Assembly: GCA_023014335.1 (NCBI GenBank)
Contig: JAECYW010000010.1
Coordinates: forward strand, 62,001 to 126,000
DNA: 64,000 nucleotides
Reading direction: 5' to 3'
DNA from: Galerina marginata
Taxonomy: Eukaryota > Basidiomycota > Agaricomycetes > Agaricales > Galerinaceae
Shown here one piece after another: positions 40,437 to 51,229 of the stretch. Both the position numbers and the translations under genes were made by a program. Positions within the stretch are counted from its first letter, which is position 1; each line of letters starts with the position of its first letter. The notes under the pieces are model-generated. The model made no database searches. It saw nothing but the letters and a program-made list of their open reading frames with translations, and was not told the DNA's origin.

Positions 40437-42273
40437 ATGGGTATCAAAGGTCTGACCGCACTGCTCTCTCAACATGCCCCCAACGCAATCAAGGAACACG
40501 ACATCAAGACCCTTTTTGGTCGCAAAGTCGCCATAGACGCCTCCATGTCCATCTACCAGTTCCTCATAGCTGTGCGACAAAAGGACGGCGAGATGCTCCA
40601 GAACGACGCGGGAGAGACGACCAGTCATTTGATGGGTTTCTTCTATCGGACTATTCGGATAGTAGAAAACGGCATTAAACCAGCCTATGTCTTCGACGGA
40701 AAGCCTCCAGAGATGAAGAAGGGAGTGGTGAGTCCGTTATGGTGGATTCAGGTTGCATGCGAACTTGAACGCTCACGGTGCGACGCGTCTAGCTTTCCAA
40801 GCGTTTCGAGAGGCGCGAAGAGGCGAAAGCCGGGGGCGAAGAGGCTAAAGAGACTGGAACTGCGGAAGATTTAGACCGGTTTTCACGTAGAACGGTAAAA
40901 GTGACGCGGGAGCACAACGAAGAATGCCGCCGCCTACTCAAGCTCATGGGCATCCCTGTGGTTATTGTATATCGCTCTACCATTGTTTCTGTAAAAATTT
41001 CCTGACCAATTTGCTTCAATAGGCACCCTCAGAAGCCGAAGCACAATGTGCCGAATTGGCTCGTGGAGGCAAGGTAGAGTTTGTCCTAGGGCTCTGGCTC
41101 TGGCTCTGGCTCATCGAAATTGCAGGTATACGCGGCTGGTTCTGAGGATATGGATACCCTCACCTTCAGCGCGCCTATTCTTTTCCGACATCTCACCTTC
41201 TCGGAGGCGAAGAAACAGCCCATCAGCGAAATCAACCTCCAAGCTGCCCTTGATGGCCTGGGCATGGACATGAGCCAGGTGTGTTGTGTTAAAGTCCTAA
41301 AATTCGACAAAGCTCAAGAACAGGATAGTTCATCGACTTATGTATCCTCCTGGGGTGTGATTATTTGGAACCTATCAAAGGTGTTGGTCCCAAGTCAGCC
41401 CTAAAACTCGTTAAAGAATACGGTACCCTTGGTGCTGTCGTGAAACATCTAAGAGCGAAGTCGGTCCCGTATCCGCGTCTCCACTTATTATCATTGACCT
41501 TCCTCCCACCCACAGGTCTGAGAGTAAAAAGGCGGCACAGGCAGCTGCGCCAGATTCCGACGACGAGGATGTGGTGTCTGAGGCAGATGAACCTGCCCCG
41601 ACATCCGACGTTGAAATTCCAGACTTTGATGAAGACGAGACCGAAGACGTGAAACCTTCAACACCAGAGAAAAAGAAGGCGAAGGCGGCCCCAACAAAGG
41701 GTAAAGGCAAGGCAAAGGGCAAGGGCAAAGGAGGCGTGACGATACCTGACGAATGGCTATGGGAAGATGCTAAGAAAATTTTTGTGAAGCCGGACGTACT
41801 ACCAGCGGACGAAGTCGAGGTATGACGCTTTACGCACCTCTCAATTCGTGTTTTGACCATTTTTCATGCATCTAGCTCGAATGGAAAAACCCGGACGTAG
41901 ACGGTTTGGTGCAGTTCTTAGTAACTGAGAAAGGTTTCAAGTTCGTCCTCCGTTCAGTCAGATTAATTTCCTTGATCGTGAACGTGTACTTCACAGCGAG
42001 GAACGTGTTCGCAAAGGTGCCGAGAAACTCCAGAAATATCTCAATAGCAAACAGCAAGGTCGTCTCGATGGGTTCTTCACTGTTAAGCCAAAGGAAAAGG
42101 CACCACCCCCTAAGGGGAAGGACAAGGACAAGGGGAAAGCAGATGCTAAAGGGAAAGGGACAAAACGGAAGGTTTGTGTTCCCGTCGCAAATTCTTTCAA
42201 TTTTTGTGAACATTTGTCACAGGGCGATGAGAAAGCGGAAAGCAGTGGGACCAAAAAGCCTCGAAAGAAGTGA
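40437..42273 (+). CDS. FEN1: Flap endonuclease 1 (FEN1/Rad27)
   Basis: Structure-specific 5' nuclease for Okazaki fragment maturation and long-patch base excision repair. N domain: [57 protein letters not shown] domain: [17 protein letters not shown], then [17 protein letters not shown] with the acidic metal ligands. The helix-hairpin region is [20 protein letters not shown]. An insertion of about 75 acidic and Lys/Gly-rich residues ([18 protein letters not shown] to [13 protein letters not shown]) precedes [14 protein letters not shown]. The PCNA-binding PIP box is [12 protein letters not shown], followed by a basic tail ending KKPRKK. About eight introns, including one before FIDLC and one at KGF|NEERVR. 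All active-site residues seen are intact. Confidence 0.96.
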
Positions 42274-42458
42274 CACTTTGATATATTCTCCCATGGACAT
42301 GCTAACGGAGCGTGGTACGCTCTGTTTTCCCTTTTCTTCGCTGTATTTATGTATTTCTCACTACTCATCCCTTGCTTTCGTGTTGCTTTCCTTTTGCCAA
42401 AATTGTATCAAGTTCTTCTGCTCGCATAACTTGCCGCTTACAGGACTGTACCTACGGT

Positions 42459-43779
42459 TTACACCAGGTAATTAAGATCAACCCAAGAGGCGAAATTGCT
42501 CCCAACCGCACTGGCGACCGTGAACATGTCCGCTTGGTCCTCGGTGAGAATTGTCGAGAAGGCAGGACGGACGGGGTGGGCGATACCACTGCCAGTGCTG
42601 TTATACTCGGCCAGGAACACGTTGTCTGTGCGCTCATCGCCCGGGTTCCAGATTGACCAGATCGTTTGATTTAGCGGGGCGGTGATAAATGTGTTTTTGA
42701 AGATCACTCTGGTAATGTAACCTGTGAGTGGATGTAGTACAGTTTTTGAGAGCGACTGATACTCACTTGGCGAAATCTAAGGTAGGACACAGGGTCTCAA
42801 GTCAGCTACTGAGAGAAGATAACGAGGTACGAGAAGTACGAACTTCCCCATGGTCTACCAAGGAACACATTTCCGACAGTGTTCTGGGCAGCACTAACAG
42901 CCAGGACAATGGTGTTTTGGTTGAATACGTCTAGTCAAATCCGTCAGCCTCTTTGGTTGGCTTCTCCCAAAATACGCACAGCTTCCGGCATCATCCAACT
43001 GCCTTCCGCTGGCCGTAATACAACCAGGGGCCTTGACCGCAATCGTGTTGCCTCCAAAGTATGCAAAACCATGTCTGCCGAATATGAAGTCGACTGCTCC
43101 CTGACCAACTTCGTAAGCACTTTCGCTCGATGCCTATGTTACTGTAGGTCCATTCGTACCTCGATGTAACTTTTCAAAAACACCTGTGTACCCTGATTGG
43201 CGTATAAAGTGTCCTGATACCCAATGAACCCACAGGCATATAGCCCGACCTGGCTGCCGTATTGGCTGATGGCGATGGCTTGTGAGCCGATCCCGAAGGT
43301 GTTGGTGACGTTTACGTTGTACATGCTAAAGTTGTCTTTATGCACACGTAGAGTCCCGCTCGCATCATCCGAACCTGCTGTGCTGGCTGGTATTCCAGCC
43401 TGAATGACGACCTGGTTGGCGGCGAAGTTGGTCGCGTCGGTGGTATATCCATAGATCTGACAAAGTGGATTGTTACGTCAGTGTCAAGGCTTTACTTCAT
43501 CTCGTACGGGCATCTCACTGTGAGCGGTCCAGGCCGTGTTATATTCACTTGCTCGTTGTAGGTCCCAGGGAAGATAAATATAGTTCGTTTGGAGTTATCA
43601 TTGGGGAGTGAATTCACGGCTGCCATGATGGTGTCAAACATTCCCGACGCAGGTGCCGCTCCTACGCGTACGGATATGGCGCCTGGGGGAGGCTCGACGC
43701 GCGACTCCGCTGCCACGAAGAACGATGTGGAGGCCAGAAATACCACACAGTTTACTAGGAGGTGATTCAGAAGCAACAT
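42459..43779 (-). CDS. Pectin methylesterase (CE8), copy 1
   Basis: Secreted enzyme de-esterifying pectin in plant cell walls. The signal peptide is MLLLNHLLVNCVVFLASTSF. The parallel beta-helix starts with FDTIMAAVNSLPNDNSKRTI and FIFPGTYNEQVNITRPGPL. Catalytic segments: AIAISQYGSQVGLYACGF, GYQDTLYANQGTQVFLKSYI (QDTL Asp) and GAVDFIFGRHGFAYF (second Asp). The Arg is in VFLGRPWG. The C terminus is VIFKNTFITAPLNQTIWSIW and FASWVDLNYLV. Six or seven introns. It is tandem to copy 2 in the same direction, with equivalent splice sites, so a recent duplication is likely. It converges on FEN1 with about 185 bp between stops. Confidence 0.93.
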
Positions 43780-43834
43780 CGTCGGTGACAAGATTATTGG
43801 CTGCTACGCGATTGCTTTGACGGCGCCGACCCGC

Positions 43835-43842
43835 TATTATAT
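43835..43842 (-). promoter_or_regulatory. TATA-like element of pectin methylesterase copy 1
   Basis: TATAATAG on the minus strand, about 57 bp upstream of the ATG at 43779. Position fits a short leader. Confidence 0.35.
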
Positions 43843-45114
43843 CGCCACGATGAGCTTGTCCATAAGTATAGGACCCATGATAATTCATGAGAATCTGGCC
43901 ATGTGGATGGAATCCGATGGATGAAGTTGTCATTGTCGAATGCTGGACCCGGACCGCTCACTGTGGGCGGGCCGATGCATGGTTCCTGGGCAAAATGACA
44001 TCAACTGCTGCAAGTTGCAAAGGTCCCTGGGCAAACCGCGAACTGTCGAAGGCGCTTGAAATATTTAGCAGGTACATATACAATAAGACATACCACATTC
44101 CGCAGTTACAGAATTTCTGTGGAGCTCTGCGGGCCGACTTGAGACCTTCTTGCCAGCATGCAAGCCAGCATGTCGTTAACCTCCTCCGGACATTGCTTAT
44201 TCAACATGTCAACATGATTGTGCGTGTCTCCACTTCTTTAATATTTGACACCGATTGCTTTTCTACATAGTACATATCCACTTCTCCTGAAACTTGACAC
44301 GTCCCAGTCGAATAATGTCCTTTCAAGAACCAAATTCCAGTCGAAAGGATGGCATACTCGGAAGCGACAAGACGAACAATGAAAATGCGGACTTCATTAA
44401 GAGGTGCAACTAATTTAAAATTCAATTTTCTCTGACAATCCAATATTAAGAGATTTAATGAACATCAGGGAGGCCTAGAACTCTCGTCCTTACGACGTCA
44501 AAACAATATGTTCAGTGTGCAATACCTCCTGTGATGGAACTTTCCTTCTTGATAAGTTAGGGCGTATCTTGATGATCGCCACTACTTTACATCTCCCCCC
44601 TTATCGGTACCTGGTTCACTCAGTCATGTATGATACGATATATGGCATGTCAACTTGGATTGTTACAGAGCTCCTTGCTCTGCCCCAAAAACTCTACTTC
44701 ACCGCGGTTACAATCAATACCTAATCCCGGTCACTTTACTATTTCTTATCGATAAATATTCGCTTTCTGAAAGCACGACACACCTCTTCCAATCGTGGCA
44801 TGTTAGGAAGGCAACGGAACCTTAATCTAGTTTTAGGGATCAGTCAAATATACTGAAAAGGTGACCTGCGTCAGGGACCAGGGGAACTATTTTCCCAACT
44901 ACAGGCGCCCAGGTCTCGAGGGCTATTCGAACTACAAAGTGTTCGCAGTCGGGTACACGTCTAGCCTGCTTTTTGTCAACTTTAAGGTATAACACGGTGG
45001 AGAGTTACCATGGTGGTAACTCTCCCTTTTTTTCTCCGAATCCGCGGCAAAATGAGCGTGGGAACTATATGAGCGTCTAATTCTGCACATCACAACATCC
45101 TATCGATCTTATGA
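43843..45114. other. Spacer between the two pectin methylesterases
   Basis: About 1.3 kb. No gene recognised; a 127-codon plus frame at 43887-44270 is unconvincing. It contains the copy 1 promoter at its left and a perfect 12-bp-stem hairpin at 44999-45025. Confidence 0.5.
44999..45025. repeat. Perfect hairpin with 12-bp stem and TGG loop
   Basis: GGAGAGTTACCA, loop TGG, TGGTAACTCTCC, then CTTTTTTT. It lies 90 bp past the stop of pectin methylesterase copy 2. It could be a 3' UTR structure or the relic of a foldback element. Confidence 0.8.
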
Positions 45115-46535
45115 TCACAATTGAGAAGCACACAAGTAGTCATTAACAAAGACAATTGCTAATTTTGGTAGTATACAATTTCCAGAAACAACCCAGTTAC
45201 GGATTTCCTTGAAACAACTAATACGCAAATTTCGAGGCAAGGCAAGGTAGGAAGTATCCACCCAGCTGGCGTAGTCGCTTCCAACAGCACTGGAGATGCT
45301 ATATGCCGCCGCTTGGCTTGCAGTGAGCTGGGTTGCAAAGGGTGCTCGCTTTGCACCTGAAACCCCGGATCCTGTGCTATTGAAATCGGCGAAAAAGACA
45401 TTGTCAGTTCGCTCATCGCCAACGTTCCAGATCGACCACATAGTCGTGTTTAGGGACGCATTTATAACCGTGTTTTTGAAGATGACCCTTGAAAGGTTAT
45501 TCAGACTCGACATGAGATATGACTAAAAACAATTAAACTCACTTCGCGAAATCTAAGCTTACGAGCCAGTCAGAAATCGTGGACTTGGATGTTCGGGACT
45601 CTCCTACCTCCCCAAGGTCTACCCAAGAAAAATCGACCTGCAGTATTGGTTGCGGCACCGCTACCAAGAACAATTGTATTCAGGTTGAACACGTCTGAGA
45701 ATAATTTTAGAACTTGACTCATATGGGTTAGATTACAACGACTTACAGCTAGTAGCATCGTTTGATGTTCGTCCACTGGCCGTAACGTACCCAGGCCCCG
45801 TGACCGCGATGGTGTTCCGTTCGAAGTATGCCTGGCCTCGCTGTCCAAAAATGAAGTCCGTTGCACCCTAAAAAACCGAGCACAAATGACTTCAGCTGTT
45901 ACAGTGTCAAAGGGAGGTGAGGAGTTTAATACCTGAATGAATCCTCTCAAAAAGACCTGAGTACCTTGCTCGGCGAGAACTGTGTCTTGGAACCCAAAGA
46001 ACCCGCATCCGTATAGACCGACACGTGTTCCATATTGGCTGATTGCAATTGCTTGAGAGCCTTGACCAAATGTATTTTTAACATTTACGTTGTACATCTT
46101 GAAATCGTTCTTGTGTATGCGCAAAGTACCACTGATATCATCGGATCCTGCTGTGCCTAGCGAGAGTCCGAATTGAATAGTGACCGTGTTTTGCAGGTAG
46201 GTGGTTGTATCCGTTGTGGATCCAAAAATCTAAAGGGTGTTTTAGATGTGGGTAAGGCCACAAATATAATCACTAGGTGTGCCTACGATGAGAGGTCCGG
46301 TGCGAGTGATATTCACTTGCTCTGTGTAGGTCCCGGGAAAGATGAAAATAGTCCTGGAAGAACTATCGTTTGGCAACGAGTTGACTGCCTTGGACACAGT
46401 ACTGAATTCCCCTGCAGTCGTTGTCCCAGCTCGTACAATCACGGCTCCAGCAGGGGGCGACGTTCTGGAAGCCCCCAGAGCAATGTCACAGAGGGCGGCA
46501 GCACAGAATATGAAGAGACGGAATGAGAACAACAT
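45115..46535 (-). CDS. Pectin methylesterase (CE8), copy 2, with C-terminal extension
   Basis: Paralogue of the gene at 42459-43779 with the same exon plan. Signal peptide MLFSFRLFIFCAAALCDIAL; VSKAVNSLPNDSSSRTIFIF; GTYTEQVNITRTGPLIV. Catalytic segments: AIAISQYGTRVGLYGCGFFG, FQDTVLAEQGTQVFLRGFIQ, GATDFIFGQRGQAYFE and FFLGRPWG. Near the end it reads YASWVDTSYL where copy 1 stops after YLV. Here the frame stays open for about 38 more residues (ALPRNLRISCFKEIRNWV and onward) to a stop at 45115. The ancestral stop seems lost, or an unseen short intron restores it. Active-site residues look intact. Confidence 0.9.
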
Positions 46536-46573
46536 AGTTTGGTGATAGCGAGAAACAATTGACGACACCGACT

Positions 46574-46580
46574 CTTATAA
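46574..46580 (-). promoter_or_regulatory. TATA-like element of pectin methylesterase copy 2
   Basis: TTATAAG on the minus strand about 40 bp upstream of the ATG at 46535, in the same relative place as in copy 1. Confidence 0.35.
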
Positions 46581-48484
46581 GGCGGAAGTTCTTTTGCATA
46601 TCCTCTGTTGATTTACGGGTATAATGTTGTGCATGAACGAATACTTGAAGTACAAGCATCTGTCTGATGATGTCCGCTCCTGACAAGGCGGCCCGCAATT
46701 CCGCTTCACGCGATGGGTGGAAAGCATGGGGCAGAACCTTTAGGGCAGAACGTTTTGACTTGTGTTATGAATTCAATGGCTTCTTCAAGTTCTTTAAGAA
46801 ACGAATGTGCTAACGACACTGACACGTGCGCGTGACATGGCAGGAAGACGGTGGATGACTTCGCCAGAACGATATCGAGGTCGCCTACTTCTCTCTGACA
46901 GATGGGTGTATGTTGGTCGAGCGATTCGAGTCGGCCTTACCCTCGATTTAACATCTACGTCAAGATGGGACGGGTCACTCTTCAAATGCCTATCTTGATC
47001 AATAAAACATGCAGCGTACAACGTATGCATATGCTTAACTCAGCGGCAAAAATTAAATTATTATAACATGTTTACTTACAATCTGGTGAATCGCAGCGTT
47101 GCCTGACTTCGCTGTCTCCTTGGCAGAACAAACCGAATCGCGGGCAGATGCAGGTTGAAAAGCGCCATCAACTAGCGCGGCAATGATATTGACAACGAAA
47201 CATTAATGAACGAATGTTCAAGCACTTGTACAAGGGCAAGTGCAGATGGAATTCGAATCGCTTAAAGAGGAGTTCGAATGTTAGAGTTTTATTCAACTTC
47301 CGCTCAAACACAACGAATGCGACCTTATGACATTGACAGCCTGGTGCAGGACGCTTTTCGGTTTTCATCCACCCAACTACACCACAAGTTTACACCTCTC
47401 TAAGGGCACAAATAACACTTGATAACGTTATCCACACGCATGATAACTGGGTTGCACATTCCTGGTCTCGCAAGAATCCCGGTTCGAGCCCGCGGCCCAC
47501 AGTACCAGGTCAAAATCCCTGGGATTGACTAAGACTGGCATTTCCAGTGTGCCAGTCTGTAGGCGCCAGTAAGTTAAACTCCGCCTCTTCTTGTCTGCCT
47601 TTCCACTTAATCGTTCTTTAACGTAGGGCCTTTTCCCTTAAAATCATATGCCTAGATGAGCTTTCGAAGTGGTGGTACCGTTACCACCAGGTCCGTGGAT
47701 CGGGATCGGCGCTCGATAGCCCTCGATAAGGTCAACAATTCAGATTTAAGAAATTAGGTCCCATGGAACATAACCCTCCTGAGCAACAGTTTTCTCGGGG
47801 TAACTGCCGGCGCCGAGAAGGACGTGGATCGACTGCACCAAACTGAACCTGCGTTCGTACATCATGAAGCCCTTGATCCTGGATGTCTTATTCCTCTGGA
47901 TAGCAGGTATCTTGGCTTGCCTTTGCTGCAGAATCGAACCCGAGAGGCACGCACCAACACATCGCCGACCGTTCAAATGCATGCGGAGTGAGCCGGAATA
48001 TGCCGCAGCAAATTGAAGCCGACCAAATAATTTATCCATGTGCAATTAACGGGCTTCCAACGTTCCCCATGGTCACCGCTGCTATCTTTTGTTATCTCAG
48101 TCTCCGCATCCTTCGCAGCACTTTAATACATAGTCCGGCATGAAGTTGCATGAAGAAACCCCGTTAATCAACTGAAGTTTTGACTGATTTTAGAGGACCC
48201 CATTAATAGAAGTCCTTGTAAACATAAGTGATCGTGTCAACCGGGTGAATTTGTGAAAGCACATGCCGATCGAATTCTTCCAGGTCCTTGGAGGAAACCC
48301 GTGCCCCATCTGATCACAGATCTGTGTCCGAAACTATACTTAGTGACAACCCTTCAACCCAAGCCTGAACTTTTCCTTCCGTATCTCTGCTCATTCGCCA
48401 GCGCTTCCAGAACAGCGCGCTCAGTTTCGTCCTTTGTCGGGAGAGCGCCGTCGTTGGAACGGCTCCACTGCTTGCAAGTTGAAA
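46581..48484. other. Gene-poor region of about 1.9 kb
   Basis: No recognisable gene. Short open frames on both strands have no domains. A small inverted repeat GGTGGTA-CCGT-TACCACC lies at 47671-47688, and ACTGGCA/TGCCAGT arms near 47535-47556. A B-box-like GGTTCGAGCCC near 47482 does not fold into a tRNA. It may hold decayed mobile DNA. Confidence 0.45.
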
Positions 48485-50558
48485 ATGGGGCTGTCACTCG
48501 ACAACACCCTTGGAGCGGCTTCCATTGGATTCAGTGTTTCCTGCGTTGTATTTGGGGTGTTAACTACGCAGCTGTTTGTGTATTTCCAGCGGTTCCCGTC
48601 TGACAGAATTGTTTACAAGCTCCTGGTGAGTGTCTCTTCGACTTCGACGTGTTCTAAGTTGATATGATTTTGTTTAGGTGGCCGCATTATGGTAATTTTG
48701 CAATTAAATTTAAGCCCGCCTCGCGATTCCTCAACATCATAACAGGTCCCTCGAACTAATCGATCAAACATTTATCGCCTATTCATTATATTTCTACACG
48801 ATTACGTTCGTCTTGACGTCGCCTCAATTCCAACGGCGGCTAACTTATGTGCAGAAATTTTAATGACCCTCTCTATTTATTGACGGGTCGTGTTATTTGG
48901 TGAGTTTTTATCCGATCTGAAGTATTTCCTTTCGAATATTTATGGCAAACTGTAGGACACTCATAGTGGGTACCAGCGTCGTTTCTTGCTTAACCTGCTC
49001 TGATTGTATGGCTCCGTGTTATCTCAGTTGTTTATTGTGATGACGGTGCGTTTGAAATTTCTACCGTTTTGTAACATCCTGAACGCTTTCTACTAGAGTC
49101 TTGTGGGCACGGTCGTAAAATGGTATGGTTTTCGCTGGTATGGATAAATATGTCTGTCTTAACAAGGATTAAGCTGTTTCGCAATGCGCGTCTGGAGATG
49201 TAAGCTTCAAGATGCACGTTGCCTTTGATGTGCGAGGCTGACCTCTTTACAGTCAGCAAAAGAAATATCTATATCACTGGTGTCATTGTGAGTCGATCTT
49301 CATCTGCGAGGGCCGAAGTTGGTTAATTACATAGTATTCTAGATTTTTATGATCCTGGGCCAATTTGGTACGCTATCAACCAATTTATGTCCTGATCGTT
49401 TTCCAACTCTGCTGTTGTGACATGACAGGCATTGCTATTCGTAAGGATTCCTTCTTTCTCCAGAGATTTCCTTAGCTGAGATGGATTCCAGTTTACTGTA
49501 TTAGAGCGTAAGTTCTAACGAAGCACTTCCAGCCCTTGTCTTAATTCACTCAGCAGATTCCGACTGAAAACCCTTCTGGAAGTTCACCAGTTAAGGGTAC
49601 GTTTTACCTTTGTCGACTTTCTTTCATAACCTCACTTGTACATCAGCTCGTCGCAAGCTTGGCGTTGGGAGCTGGCCTTCTCACCGATTTCCTCATTGCC
49701 GCCGCTTTGTGCTTCTTCTTGAGAAGATTGCGCACGGGATATCACAAGTGGGATATTTTTTTTATATCCGCTTGTGACCGTTGAAATTGACATGAATTTT
49801 GAAGATCTGATACACTTATCAACTCACTCTGTAGATATGCCGTCAACACAGGAGCACTAACTGGGTACGATCTCTCGCTTTTGCAATCAAAGCCATCATA
49901 TAATTGTAACCATTTTTACTATCTGTGTAGTGTCGTCAGCTTCCTGACTCTACTTCTTGTAAGTGTGTGATATTTTTCTCCGACAAAGCGCTCAACAACC
50001 CTGCAGTATAACGTCCGGCCAGAGGCCTTTTATTTTATGGCTACTTATTTCACATTGGGAAAGCGTAGGTTTTATGAAGTATTTATATCTGAAATTCCTA
50101 CTGACTCCAGAGTCAGTTTATGCCATATCTTTCTTGTGTGCATTGAACACTCGTAAAGTCATTAGAGGCAAAGGCACAGACCGAGAAGGAAACACCAGCG
50201 ACACCAGCAACATGCGAAATACCTTTCTAATGGTTACAAATAACAGTCGTGTGCAACGGAATATCGACTACGCTACCCAAACCAAGGTCGGTTTCTAATT
50301 CGTCTCTAAAGATGGCCTTTACTTGAACATCATCCAATACCACAGAGCATGGAGATTGATGTTCGTCAAGAGGTTTCTATAAGCAGGGATATAGAAAGTG
50401 CCATTCACGACAAAACCATGGTATCTATCTTCCAAACCCTCACTACAGTGTGGTACTCACTATTGGAATCCAGGTTATCGTGGACGCCAAAATTGACTTT
50501 GGGAGATAAAATTTCCCTCTTCGCTCCCTTCGTCTTGTTATTGTATCCCAAGTTGTAA
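48485..50558 (+). CDS. DUF6534-type integral membrane protein, copy 1
   Basis: Member of the large basidiomycete family of seven-helix membrane proteins of unknown function. The start exon MGLSLDNTLGAASIGFSVSC contains the first membrane helix and ends FQRFPSDRIVYKLL. Tiny exons follow: VAALW, SLELIDQTFIAYSLYFYTIT, NFNDPLYLLTGRVIW, TLIVGTSVVS. The later LGVGSWPSHRF-like frame and the helix carrying YAISFLCALNTRKV precede a soluble tail. The last exon is MEIDVRQEVSISRDIESAIH, and the C-terminal limit (50298 or 50558) is uncertain. More than ten introns. Role unknown; a signalling or transport function has been guessed for such families without proof. Confidence 0.75.
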
Positions 50559-51229
50559 ATTATGGTCATTTCTCCCTGTTTTATTACGTATCGGGGGGAC
50601 ATCGGTGCCCCATTTTCACTGTATTATCTACATCATAGCAATTTCCGTTCCTCCAGCAGAGTATTATCGCTATTTTAAAGCTGAATATCTCACTGCCCTT
50701 TTATTTTGGATTCGGGTACAAAGTTATATAATTCAAATTTGCGTAACTGCCAACTGGAGGTTTACCCTTCCTGCGAAAAGTAACAAGACACAGTGGGGAG
50801 GCGGATCAATTCTTAATCCACATTTGGCAACATACGTTGCGCCGCGGTAAACACAGCCGACATAAATAGGCACGGAAAAACGCTGATCAGTGGATGTGTT
50901 CCCTTCCACATGCATGTGGCTGATTTCACCTAATTTCCTGCATTTCGAGAATTTTCCATTCCGACCCGACCGCGTGGCTCGGCGTCCCCACTTACCCCCA
51001 CCTACCCCGACCAACCTCCACCAACCCCTTTTCCACGCATTTGAGGGGGCCGAGGGACCTCGCAACCATACAGATGCCGTCTCTAGAGTTTATGGTAGGT
51101 GAAGAGATCTGCTATTATCACCGAACGTTGACCTAATTGGTTTCGTTTAAAGTTTTCGCTTCGTGACCGCGACCACCATCGTCCACGCTCCTTTTCTTCC
51201 TCCCCGGATTTCTTGGACCAGACTTTGCG
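50559..51229. other. Intergenic, CCACC-rich upstream of membrane protein copy 2
   Basis: About 670 bp. A CCACC/CCCC-rich plus-strand tract at 50978-51035 and a TC-rich tract near 51190 lie before the ATG, the usual look of an Agaricomycete promoter and leader. Confidence 0.5.

Noticed and set aside
41411..41860. 149-codon minus-strand frame opposite FEN1
   Set aside because: Mirror of the acidic/Lys-rich insertion; Ser/Phe/Gly-rich without domains.
44999..45032. Hairpin plus T run read as an intrinsic terminator
   Set aside because: Intrinsic terminators are bacterial; in this fungal context it is at most a 3' UTR structure or repeat relic.
47420..47500. Possible tRNA (B-box-like GGTTCGAGCCC)
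   Set aside because: No matching A box, the T stem has a mismatch and no acceptor stem partner exists about 72 nt upstream.
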